Below, piece by piece: positions 37,701 to 47,134 of a DNA stretch of 62,000 nucleotides (position 1 is the first letter of the stretch; every line of letters begins with the position of its first letter). Both the position numbers and the translations under genes were made by a program. The stretch is from Phoronis australis (lineage: Eukaryota > Phoronida > Phoronidae): positions 11,839 to 73,838 of the forward strand of contig NMRA01000311.1 in the NCBI GenBank assembly GCA_002633005.1, given 5' to 3'. A model generated the notes under the pieces. It was given only the letters and a program-made list of their open reading frames with translations, was not told the origin of the DNA and made no database searches.

Positions 37701-40700
37701 AAAGCCTGTATTATGCCCTCAACAGACAATACCTACATAAACGCCCTGCGTCTACGGTCTAACCTTTGTACTCGAAATCGAACTCAAAATTATTATTGAC
37801 ATTTTCAGTTCTATTTTAGTACGAACACAAGATTTGTGTAAATTATTCTGAGCTTGAGTGTATTATGTTTAACGGGTCTCTGACTGGTCTAATTCAACTT
37901 TGCACTCGATGACCCCAGCATTAAACCCGAAGTTTGAGTCTGAGCTTGAAATTTTGTCTTTTTTCGAATCTAGGGGTCACCAAGCGTGAACTCATCTGCG
38001 CAAACCATAATATACTAACGAGCAGAATTATAGATACTTAACTTGAGTTCGCATTAAAATAAAACGGAAAATAATTTCGAATTCCATTTCAAGTTCGGAG
38101 ATTGGAGCCAAGGTCCTTTGAAATAAAATAATATCCTGTTGCCCTTGTCAACCCATAAAAGTCTGGAGTAAGTTTGGAAAGTCCGTACAAAGTTAGCTAA
38201 TTCGACAGGCGTGACTAACGCTCTGGGCGATCTTGAGCGACGACTGTTGGTGAACGTCCGCCCATCTTGAACTCGTGGTCTACTTTGAGGCACGCAGAGA
38301 AGAAGTGGTCTACTAGTAGCTGAGCAGATGGCAAAATCAGTTTTGGGGAATTTCGTTAAAACCGAGTTTAGCATCGAAATTAATTTTAAGAGGCCAATTC
38401 TGTCCTACTAATGACTGAAACATCCTACCAATGGGACAAAAGGTTGAACTGGTCCAAAACCTTGCCATTGTAGCGCGATTGATACAAATTAAAGCGGACC
38501 TGGATGGGTAACAAACGATTTTCCATGGCCTTATTGCAAGGTTAAGGACATATTTTGAGCATCTGAGAAGCTAGGTTAAGGACATATTTTGCGCATCTGA
38601 GAAGATAGGCTTAGGACATATTTTGCGCATCTGAGAAGATAGGTTTAAAATTTCCGTTTCCGCTGAATGAAGAACAAATGTTCTTTTAGTGATCTCAGGT
38701 AAGTAATCTATGTAAACCAAACGCGTTTTTGTTAGAAGTAACTACCACTCCTTAGTTCTTACAAAGTCCCCCACTCTTACACGCTTAATTAAGCATTAAA
38801 TCCGTGAATAGAAAGCGGTTCTTGCGGTACTGGTTGTCTCAGATAATCATATTGGAGCCATACTTATACGATGTACTTGAGACACTAAAGACAACTCAAG
38901 AAGATAAAAATCAATGAAAAATGCCGCATGTGAGCAAATCTCCATGACAAAAAACCCGAGCAAGTGTATATATCCGGACACGTAACGATGTCAATCTTCT
39001 GAAGGTCGTCCGGGAAGCTGTGGTCATCGCACCATAGCACCAAACTTTTTTCAGTGCAGCGCCGCCCACAGTCAATAGGCGGTACACCACAGGGGGGCTG
39101 GTGGAGCTTTAGCGCCCCCACACTTTTTTTCAGTGCTACGCCATAACAGTGGTGTAGTAGCGTTACAGACGACCTACTATAATTATCGTCAGTAGCCTCG
39201 CTCCTCGCCGCCATTATGAGGAACTATAGTCTACATCGACGGGCGCTGCCATTCGCATATTAAACCCTATCGAAACCAATAATCTGCGTTCATAAGTCTT
39301 GTCGTGTTGACTAGTACCAACTGCTTTTAAACGTTCTGAGACTATTCTGTTGTAACCACTCGTTTCAATAAGGAGTAGACCCCATATGTGTCCAATTAAT
39401 TTCCTGAGGAGGATGACTCATCGCTGTAATCACGTGTGTTAGTTTCTCTATGAAACAGTCCTCCGGGAACGCCTCTGGTTTCATTTGGGGGCACGTATTT
39501 CAAACGGATAGTGACTCGAGAATTAATGTAATGCTGTAAGCACATGGAGAGTGGTTCAACAAAGATATGAAATTAAAGTGCTTCTGGAAATAAAGAGACA
39601 ATGGCGTAAAACATACGGTCCGTTCATTATTCCATCTATATTAAGCACTAAAGATGTTTTTATTACGACCACCTTTGCTTAATCACAAGCCATTATTTTT
39701 TCACGAACTAGAACAATGCTTTTTCTCATTAGCAAATGACATGTTTAATAACTTCCTTTCGGTTCATGCGGGGGCAACACTGATAACTCTGGTAATAGCA
39801 GTGAGAAACGTTAATAGTGTCGTTATAAGCCATCGACTGTGAACCTTATTGGAGTGAAGTACTCCACGAGACCGCATATGGTCAACCGGCAGGTTTCTTA
39901 TTATAACACCGTATAATTTCAGTTGGCCATCAGGGTAGCGAGATTCTTTAAAGGTAACCAGGTGAGTCGTATTTGGCGGTCGCTGAGCCTTATTTGTGAG
40001 ACGTTGAAGTGAACACAAGTTGTAGGGTCCCGCCTTTGAGCCCTTGGGGCAGCCGTGTTGTTTGGATGATCTGGAACGAAAGTGGAGTAAACGGGTCCTT
40101 CTTGAAAATGGCTGCATGGAACCAGTTTCACTGAATAACGGCAATTAATGTCCCTTATTCAGTGAAACTGGTTCCCCGTAGCCATTTTCAAGAGGGACTA
40201 GTTTATTCCACTTTACCACGTCTTAATTCACGCAAGTCGAGGAAATCCGCGAATTAGGAAACAAATGAAAAACAACAGACGCAGATCCCTTTGGGTGCTA
40301 ACCACAGGAAATTAATATCACGTTGGCTAGTCCATCTTTGAATGAACTCCAAAGATAAACTGTGATTGCCATCGTTCTAAGAAGCTCGGAAATCCGGTTG
40401 CGAGTTGAAAAATACTTGTTACCAAATATTTGATATCCTAATAACTAATGTAACGGAAATCCCTTTCAGAGTTTGAAATCAATTTAAAAAATGTTTTATA
40501 TGAATTTACGTAAGGCGGATACATATATAATTTCAAACGTTGATCTCCGACATCATTCCACGCAGAGATGATGAATTACATGAATGGGGATGTCTTCTAA
40601 GGAACAACCAGAATGTTCATACGCGAGAATATTTCGACGATGTTACAGTGAATTTGAAACGCCAACATTGGCGCTGATGTTCAGTTTAACTCTGATCGCA

Positions 40701-43700
40701 TAACTCAACCCAGAGATGAAACAAACATAGATTAGACAAGTCATGCACTCAATAGGTTGCCGGGTCAAACCTACTCGGGGGGTACTCTTTCATAGGAGGG
40801 ACCAACTCGGGGGGGGGTACTCTTTCATAGGAGGCTTTTGTAGATAAGTGCCGCTGCTGCACTTGAACTTGAAGTTATTGGCGATGTTATTCACCAAACA
40901 GTAATTGATTAAACAATTCACATATTCCTCCGATTCTGTGACACATGTTCCGGTTAAAGAGAAAATGAGTGATTGTGGGGCCAATAATTACAAAAAGTTC
41001 TTTTCACTGAACAACAAGTTTCACCCGATTGCTTTAATGACTATATAATTCTAAGTTCACGCATGCGCGATCTTGTGATTACGTGTAATTGCAAGTTCAA
41101 GCACAACACCGCTAATTAGGTATCGCTTGGAGCTGAATATTTTGACTTTAGTGATAACTAAACTATACACACATAAATATACATGCATAGGTGAAATCGT
41201 CCCTGCTGGGTTAATTCTAGAGTTAAAACCCAACTTCCACGTAATTTTATTATTTTAGATGTATTGGGCTAGCCTGGTAGTTTTACCAAAGCCTTAACAA
41301 AATAAGAAAACGCGAGTTTAATCACGCAAATGCAGGGCCGTCAAATGATAGCTGAAGCCGCCTTTTCGCGCCCTATTGCGTCATTGCGAGATCCCTGCAC
41401 AAACAATACAAGGCCGACAACAGTTGTGTTGAATAGGGAGAGTCGATGAAAGTGGTACGGTTTGGGGTGGAATTTTTCACCATTTGGTATAATCTCGGGT
41501 ACCCATTTTCCCGGGTTTTTGGTGTTTCGTTGTTCTGAATTTTGGTGAAGGTGCGGAGACTCTCTCCTATAATTTGAAAGAGAGACCATTAATTTCTCCG
41601 GATCACACACAAAGCGGGAATAGTCCTCTACGAAGCTTTACTTCTCCGAAGGTTCACTAGACCTAGACTAGACATAGCCTTGGTACAAAGCTATATACTA
41701 AATGTATGTATTTTGGCGATAGTTTTCATACAGCTAGCTGGCTGGCTACACTAGACGGTGATCACCGTCTCTAGCTGGCCCAGTAGAGACGGTCAACTCC
41801 TATAGGAGCTTCGTACGCCGGAAGCTTTTCCTCGAATTATGCCTCGATAACACTGACTAAAACATCAAAGCCACGTCCAACTCGAAGAAATACTCCCGTT
41901 GTCAAACTTTTTTTTCTTTGAGCAGTCCCTCGTTCAGTTCCCAAAATTGGTAACTCGTCATTTCTACACTGTGCACGCCATGGGATATGACGCCATACCA
42001 CCTGCCGCGCGCAGTGTTAAAATAGCAAGTTATCGATTTTGGGAAGTGAATAAGGGACGGGAGTACTTGTTCGAGTTGGAAGGAATTAAATACATCGACG
42101 GCCTCTTAAGGTGTCCCTCTATGCGCAAAATGTATTTATAACAACGTGACTTTGATATTTTAGTCGTAATTCGCCGAAAAGCTTTCGGTGTATGAAGCTC
42201 CTTTAGGAGTTCAACCGTCACTACTGGGCCAGGTAGAGACGGTGATCACAGTCTAAAGGTTCACTACTAAGAACATTCACACTAGTACTCCCAAAATACA
42301 TAAAAATTCGTTATCGAGACTTCAGTTCTTGTCACAGCAGTGTACCTACCTAAATAATGCCCTGGTACTAATACACTATCGCTTGGGTTTCATATGGAAA
42401 CATGCGAAACTGGGTTCAAAGCATGTCTTATGACAACGGGAAATTCGATTTGAGAACCAGTTACTACCACTGAATAACGGGCAATATTCAGTAGGAGTAA
42501 CTTGATCTCAAATCAGGGACCCATGTATCCGAGTATTACCGCAAAATAAATACGTGCTTGCATTCTTTAAAAGGTCTTAGCTGTTAAGAACATTAATCAA
42601 TTACCATGGGCGGATCCAGGATTTTGAGTTGGGGGGGGGCAGGGCAGAGTATTAGCCAGGATTTTGCCTGTCCACTCCCGAACTGCCCAATGGAATCTTG
42701 GAGAATTTTAGGGGGGCCATGGCTCCCTCTAAATCCGCCACTAATTACCATCCACGATACATTCATCAATTTCATGTCCCTATCGCACCATTTCACAGAA
42801 TAAATTGATCAGCTGCATCTCAACCTCACCCACCGCAACGAAACCACGAGCACGACTGGGTAAAAACTGATACAGTGCGCTACCATGTCCCTGTCAGTCT
42901 TCACTATATGGACACAAATACTTCAATACTTTATGCATGCCAGTTTAGTTCCGCGTCATTAGCAGACGTTCAGAGTGCGACGAGTGAAATCTGGGAATAG
43001 TGAACTTTCGGAGCGGGGAAAGTTTGGAATAGTGACACTAACTCCTAATACTAACGTTTACCGAAGACAGCCATCGCCATGTGTTCTATGAGCGTTGTGT
43101 TTTAAATTCGCTTGTTGTATGTCGTGGTAAAGTAATATCTTGATATGTGCCTGCAGTACGTGGGTACCAGAGCAACTGAACCAAGGAAGTAATTGGTGTG
43201 GCCTTTAACCCCGAGATTCCCTTACAACATAAAAGTTTTCATGGCCTCTGAACTTTTCCCTAGGCAAGATGTTTACGTTTGTGAGGCACTGAGTGATTGA
43301 GTGAACGCTCTAGTCTCGTTCTAACAGTTTTCCAACGGGACAAAATGCGAGTTAGCTAACTGCGTCTTGAGTGATCAGCTCGAGTGTTCAGGAAGTGATA
43401 ATGAAGTTTCCACCAATTTCATGACCCCGCCGACCAACAAAACTTAGAGTTGTCGTTGCTACTCAAGCAAAGATACTATATTCCACTTAGGTAACTATAA
43501 AATCTTTGACTCAAGTGCATTAAGAGGGGGTAATGGTCGGTCTCGCTAGTGAATCGTGACGTACTTTTTAGCTTCCGTGACGATGCAAACATTGATGAAG
43601 TGTGAAATACATTTACAGATTTGTATATTGCCACCACGTGAATGAATTGTCTACATTAGCAACCGGTGCTATTTAAGCCAACACGTAACTAATGTTTTAA

Positions 43701-44825
43701 TTAAAGTTTAAGTAAAAAAATGAGACAGTAACAGAACAACGAAAGGGTAAAACAATTCTACATTTTACAACCGACAAATCTACAAGCCGGACCATTTCGA
43801 GTTGAGAGGAAATGTTTAAACTGTGATATGCCAGTGCAAGACAGTATTTCCTCACTAAGACTATTTCACATGACAGCAGCGTAGTTTTTAAAAGATCGAT
43901 TGCCAAAATGTGTAGTATTGTGTCTAGGCACTACAGTCTTATCTGAACGCTTCAAATTACGAGTGTGGACCATTGTCTTATATTATATAAACAGTTTTGA
44001 TATGATGTTTGCAAAAAATCGCCATATGGCCGTTTTAGCATCTACTGTAGGTCAATACGAACTCCGCGCATCCTGTGCAGAAGGTCAAAAGTGTTTGACG
44101 TACGTCACCTACTAGTCAGCTGTACGTCAAGTTGAAACCTACTTACATTTCAAAGTTATCCCGCCGTAACTAAACCAATCGTTAATAACTGATAATAGGA
44201 ATATTGAAATGAATCTGAGTAGGCCTAGAGCGCAGTCGCACAATGATGTATAGATTACGCGCGTCAACTGTCAAATGGTTTTTTTAGAAAATCTCATGCT
44301 CCAGTGCGATAACGCTCAGATCTCATGTGTTACTGTTTTGTTAGCAAGTAGGGTCATATCAGGATTGGAAATCCATTAATTTGGAGATAACAAGTTAAAA
44401 CCATATGTCTTGTGCTGAAACTCCGGTCTTTCGTAACCATGGCAACCTCCGAACTGAGCCTCCGAACTGAGCCGCGTATACGAAGTCAAGACTATTAATT
44501 GATAAAAAATATGAAGGTTATCTCGCACCAGTAAATGAGTTTATATTGGCAAGTTTATGTTAAGCTGTGTACTTACAACCCCGGCGGGATAATCCGATAG
44601 TTCTGAGGCGTTGCTGCTGCTCCCAACAGGAGATGAATGAGTCACCGGAGGTATCACACATAAAAAACCAAGGGTAAAGCCAACAACGGCTGCAATTCCA
44701 GAGTGTCTGCTACGTGCCGCTGCGAGACACGTGTTCAATTTCTCCGACCTGGGCGAGTGTCTTTGGAAGCGTTTCAACCGACAGCAAGACAAACGGTCGT
44801 CTTGTCTTGATTCAAGCGTTTCCAT
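22704..44825 (-). CDS. Matrix metalloproteinase, GPI-anchored MMP17/25-like (9 exons, complete)
   Basis: A zinc endopeptidase of the cell surface and matrix. Exons in transcript order are 44577-44825, 36012-36286, 28643-28827, 27812-27910, 27494-27652, 25794-26017, 24541-24694, 23872-24144 and 22704-22936. Phases agree and give 616 aa from the first ATG. Residues 42-61 are hydrophobic and serve as a signal or anchor after an unusually long N-terminus. The prodomain ends in the cysteine switch PRCGLPD (138-144). RRIRR (155-159) is a furin-type site before the catalytic domain. [11 protein letters not shown] (279-289) binds zinc and Met297 is the Met-turn. A Pro/Thr-rich hinge (about 324-367) leads to a hemopexin domain bounded by Cys377 and Cys575. 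After a short linker, residues 601-616 form a hydrophobic tail with no cytoplasmic part. This suggests a GPI signal, as in MMP17, MMP25 and fly Mmp2. There are no fibronectin type II repeats. Introns 1 (8.3 kb) and 2 (7.2 kb) are long. Confidence 0.95.
28059..28091 (+). repeat. Hexanucleotide (CACGTG)n microsatellite
   Basis: About five and a half copies of CACGTG lie in MMP intron 3. The sequence is self-complementary and alternates purine and pyrimidine, so it can form cruciform or left-handed DNA. Each unit is also a canonical E-box. Confidence 0.9.
28899..28965 (+). repeat. 10-bp tandem repeat (ACATCTAAAC), nearly seven copies
   Basis: A perfect array of ACATCTAAAC units sits just upstream of MMP exon 3 (in intron 2, minus-strand gene), starting about 70 bases from the splice acceptor. 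It is close enough to affect the branch-point region if its length varies. Confidence 0.95.
29450..29947. mobile_element. Possible inverted-repeat element of about 0.5 kb
   Basis: GTGGTTATGTAGGACC near 29458-29473 has its complement GGTCCTACATAACCA near 29921-29936, and clusters of CGAGCGT/ACGCTCG motifs flank both. This may be a small DNA transposon with short terminal inverted repeats. No target-site duplication was found and the ends are uncertain. Confidence 0.35.
30250..30450 (+). repeat. Diverged direct duplication, two copies
   Basis: TTTCTAGATTA..., CCATA(A/G)AA(T/A)CCCACCCGT, CAACGTA(T/C)TGAGCT and CT/GTCGAC blocks occur in the same order at about 30248-30322 and 30367-30450. This is an old tandem duplication of roughly 120 bp inside MMP intron 2. 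Confidence 0.7.
31912..32227. mobile_element. MITE-like element with terminal inverted repeats
   Basis: The left end AAGGCCAAAAAGGC...AGTTGGTTCTGATCT (31914-31946) is the complement of AGACCAGAACCAACT...GCCTTTTTGGCCT near 32193-32223, with few mismatches over about 33 bases. The 315-bp length and lack of coding capacity fit a non-autonomous DNA transposon. I could not fix a clean target-site duplication. Confidence 0.6.
32544..32690 (+). repeat. 50-bp tandem repeat, about three copies
   Basis: Units start near 32544, 32594 and 32643 with GGTGGAGTAT(T)AACTGGTAAA and end with CAGCGGATGTCT. The third copy diverges at a run of C. It lies in MMP intron 2. Confidence 0.9.
33577..33640 (+). repeat. 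12-bp tandem repeat (TATTGCGCACTG)
   Basis: About five copies, one with a T for C change. Related degenerate motifs (GCGCAGAATT...CTTATTCA and GCACGTTGAATAA) continue through about 34140, suggesting an older, wider array. Open frames over it arise because 12 is a multiple of 3. Confidence 0.9.
38540..38645 (+). repeat. 34-bp minisatellite, three copies
   Basis: Units start at about 38540, 38574 and 38608 and read GGTTAAGGACATATTTTGCG plus CATCTGAGAAGATA, with minor variants. Confidence 0.9.
40079..40214. mobile_element. Fold-back element with 60-bp arms
   Basis: The left arm (40079-40138) and right arm (40155-40214) are reverse complements with about ten mismatches, separated by 16 bases. 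The inner ends GAACCAGTTTCACTGAATAA pair perfectly. A compact palindrome of this size is typical of a MITE or fold-back transposon. Confidence 0.85.
41752..42255. mobile_element. Non-autonomous DNA transposon with long terminal inverted repeats
   Basis: The outer sequence TAGACGGTGATCACCGTCTC at the left is mirrored by GAGACGGTGATCACAGTCTA at the right. Similarity continues inwards for more than 100 bases through TGGCCCAGTAG, AACTCCTATAGGAGC, GAAGCTTTTC and the CATCAAAGCCACG region. The middle has no transposase. A related tract (CAGCTAGCTGGCTG) flanks the element at about 41731 and recurs near 50042, so the family has other copies. Confidence 0.75.
42447..42514. repeat. 30-bp inverted repeat with 8-bp loop
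   Basis: Arms 42447-42476 and 42485-42514 are complementary at most positions, with outer GATTTGAGA and inner CTGAATA blocks. The inner CTGAATAACGG resembles the loop side of the fold-back at 40079-40214, so the two may be related. Confidence 0.8.
42607..42742. mobile_element. hAT-like MITE with perfect 8-bp target-site duplication
   Basis: The 136-bp element begins TGGGCGGATCCAGGATTTT and ends CTCTAAATCCGCCACT, so its ends are short inverted repeats sharing GGCGGAT. The 8-bp sequence AATTACCA lies directly on both sides (42599-42606 and 42743-42750), and 8 bp is the duplication made by hAT transposases. Similar GGGCGGATCCAGGA ends are known from hAT-type MITEs in many animals. Confidence 0.85.
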
Positions 44826-44849
44826 GTTGAAGAAACAAGTTCCCCACAC

Positions 44850-47126
44850 TGTTGGAAGTGGTTTTAGGTTGCAGTTTCGACGCCAAGCTAACCCGTCAAG
44901 AACTACTCGAAAGTCTTGAATTATCGTCTCAATGTTAAGTTTTTAAGCATCAACCTAGTCATCAGCTTTGTAAATTACACCTAATATAACATCGGAAACG
45001 AAATAAAATTGGTTGACGATGTAACTGAAGCTTAGAAATAACACATCCGTCACAAATATGGTGGTGCTTGATTCCCTCTGGCGATGTAAGCCCCTCTGTA
45101 CTGCCAACTACTGGTTCAAAACCATCCTAGTAAACGTCAAAAGCTCCTGTCGGTTGTCGCCTCAGCGAATGTCTTTTAGCATGTGAAGTGTTCAATAACT
45201 GTTGAAAATCCTGTCTAAAACTTGAAACCGGTATCTCTTAAGATGAACATGTGACCGTGAGTTAGCCGCAGGAAGTAACAACAAATCTCGACCCGTCTGT
45301 TCAGATGGAGTAGATGGAAGTTCTGATTACGCGGCCGCATGTGGAACTCGTTACGTTTATGGCTGACACGATTTCCGGCGAATGCGTAAGCAGCCGGTCT
45401 TGTAAACAGTTGTTATTATTGATGGAGCGCAGTCAGTGCTTCAAGCCAATCCGGTTGTATATTGACCGCGCGAAGGATTATCCATTTAAATAATCATTAC
45501 ATGTGGAATGTTGTTCTTGGTACTTTTCAAGTTGATTCTTAAATATGTTGGGCGGTCAGATAAAAGATCGCTTTCCATCTGTTTAACAATTCCACCTGAT
45601 TCAGTAATCATTTAACAGACCTAAAGACCAGCCGCATAAAGACGCATTGTCCCATCGCTCAGGCCATGGCAGGTGTATATAACTGTCTTTGTTGGACCAA
45701 AGATTGTTGTAATGTGATTATACTGGGTGATTGTACCTCCTGGAACAGGACCCAAACTGTTGCAAATATTTTTGTCCAGTAGAGGCAGGATCTTTACATT
45801 TTGCACGGTCAATTTTATGTATTGAGCTCAGTTTACGTTATTTAATGCTGACGTTTTCGTCGGCGGCCCAACTGTTTTCTCGTCGTCCGTTGCATTTACT
45901 CCAGTGAAGTGCAATGAGACGTGAAATAATATCCGTGAAAATGGCGAAATTGCGCAAACATAGGGCCATAAAACTATGATTTCAAGCACTTTTGCCTTAG
46001 GTGCTGAAAATGGTCACCATCAGCATCTCGATGCGCCTTTTTCAAAGTAAAAAAAAAAAAAAAAAACACGCGCTGCTCTATAGATTACTTACGTTATGAG
46101 CGAAATTGACTCAAAGTCGAAAATACTGCTGATAAGCAGCGATGACCATTTTCTTTCGCAACGCGTGACACAATGTTTGCTCGCAACAGAATTGTGCAGC
46201 TTTATCCAGAGTTTTAATTTCCTAGATGAAGTAGAAAAATATCAGCAGAAGTTTGATGCCTGTTCCGGGAGCCTGTATTACACCATATAGGAGAATTGTA
46301 ATTCTATGTAGTCTCCTATCGCATACATGGGGAGAAAAGACGTACAAATCGGCTACAGAGTAAAGGTCCAGGTCCTTTGAGAGCAAAAAAAGTATTGTTT
46401 GGCTAAAATTGTTGTGGCGAAAATTGCAAAGCTGTACCAATTTATCATTGACACAAAACAGCTGTTTCAGATATGATTTTATGCGTCTTTTGTTCAATTT
46501 TAATACTTTTCATTACAACAGCAAACACAATGATACAAAAATGTTAGTTGCTCACTCACGTGTTATTTTAAAACACTGATTCTTGGTTTTACTCTGGTGT
46601 TTCACACATTAGCACAAAATTGTCCCTTATTACTTGAGTAACACTGCAAATGAGCAAAATTAAGTTCCCCCGTTGTCGTGTGTGTTCCGATTCACGGCTG
46701 ATGCACCCACAGGCGTCATCAGCTTCTGATCGTCCCCAATACACTACATGATATAATACTATTACTAATAATAGTATTATATGTAGTGTATTGGGGACGA
46801 TCAGAAGTTGAGGACGGCTGTGGGTGTACACGAACATTTTGTAGCTCATCCCTTGCAACATCCCATATCAGTCTGCCAATGCTTCAAGGTGTGGCTATTA
46901 CCTGATAAAACAGGCATTGTGGTTGTCAAAAAATTTATTAAACCACGTGCTTTTTCTGCTTATTTTGTCTGTGTTGATATTAGTTCTTTCTAAAGGACCC
47001 TACTCATGTCATTTCTCGTCACAGATGACTCGGAGACTGAGCTGCTGCAAATAAAACATGCTCTGACACGTGCTGTGGTATTATTAATTGACAATAGATG
47101 GCCCTCAAGTGTTAGTAAAAGTAAAG
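44850..47126. other. Head-to-head intergenic region between MMP and MRPL50
   Basis: About 2.3 kb that should contain both promoters. It includes a run of about 19 A at 46049 and the fold-back at 46701-46826. A 63-codon minus-strand frame at 45621-45812 looks coding-like but lacks an ATG and a good acceptor. No clear TATA box was identified for either gene. Confidence 0.5.
46701..46826. mobile_element. Long near-perfect hairpin (fold-back element)
   Basis: From about 46722 to 46807 the two halves pair with very few mismatches around a centre at 46765; the outer parts, containing GCACCCACAG and CTGTGGGTGT, pair with more mismatches. It is AT-rich in the centre and has no coding capacity. It lies 320 bases upstream of the MRPL50 ATG. 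A MITE is the likely explanation; a cloning or assembly fold-back artefact is also possible. Confidence 0.85.
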
Positions 47127-47134
47127 ATGGCGGC
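47124..47134 (+). promoter_or_regulatory. YY1-type motif over the MRPL50 start codon
   Basis: AAGATGGCGGC matches the YY1 binding consensus exactly and includes the ATG. In animals this motif is frequent at the starts of housekeeping genes, including ribosomal and mitochondrial ones, where it marks a TATA-less promoter. It also supports this ATG as the true start. Confidence 0.6.

Larger units (their letters stand above)
36287..44576. other. MMP intron 1 (8.3 kb), rich in fold-back elements
   Basis: Definable contents are the 34-bp minisatellite, two fold-backs, a TIR element of about 0.5 kb and a hAT-like MITE, listed separately. A 32-bp unit around GGGGGTACTCTTTCATAGGA is duplicated at about 40776-40838. 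The other open frames have no splice or family support. Confidence 0.5.

Noticed and set aside
38054-38374. 106-codon minus-strand open frame
   Set aside because: No recognisable domain, no splice support, and composition like the surrounding non-coding DNA.
39764-40144. 126-codon minus-strand open frame
   Set aside because: It overlaps the arm of a fold-back element, has no family match and no suitable splice sites.
3309-44825. Sulfatase and metalloproteinase side by side as an extracellular-matrix remodelling cluster
   Set aside because: They are convergent with separate promoters and share no regulatory motif that I can see; adjacency alone does not show common function.
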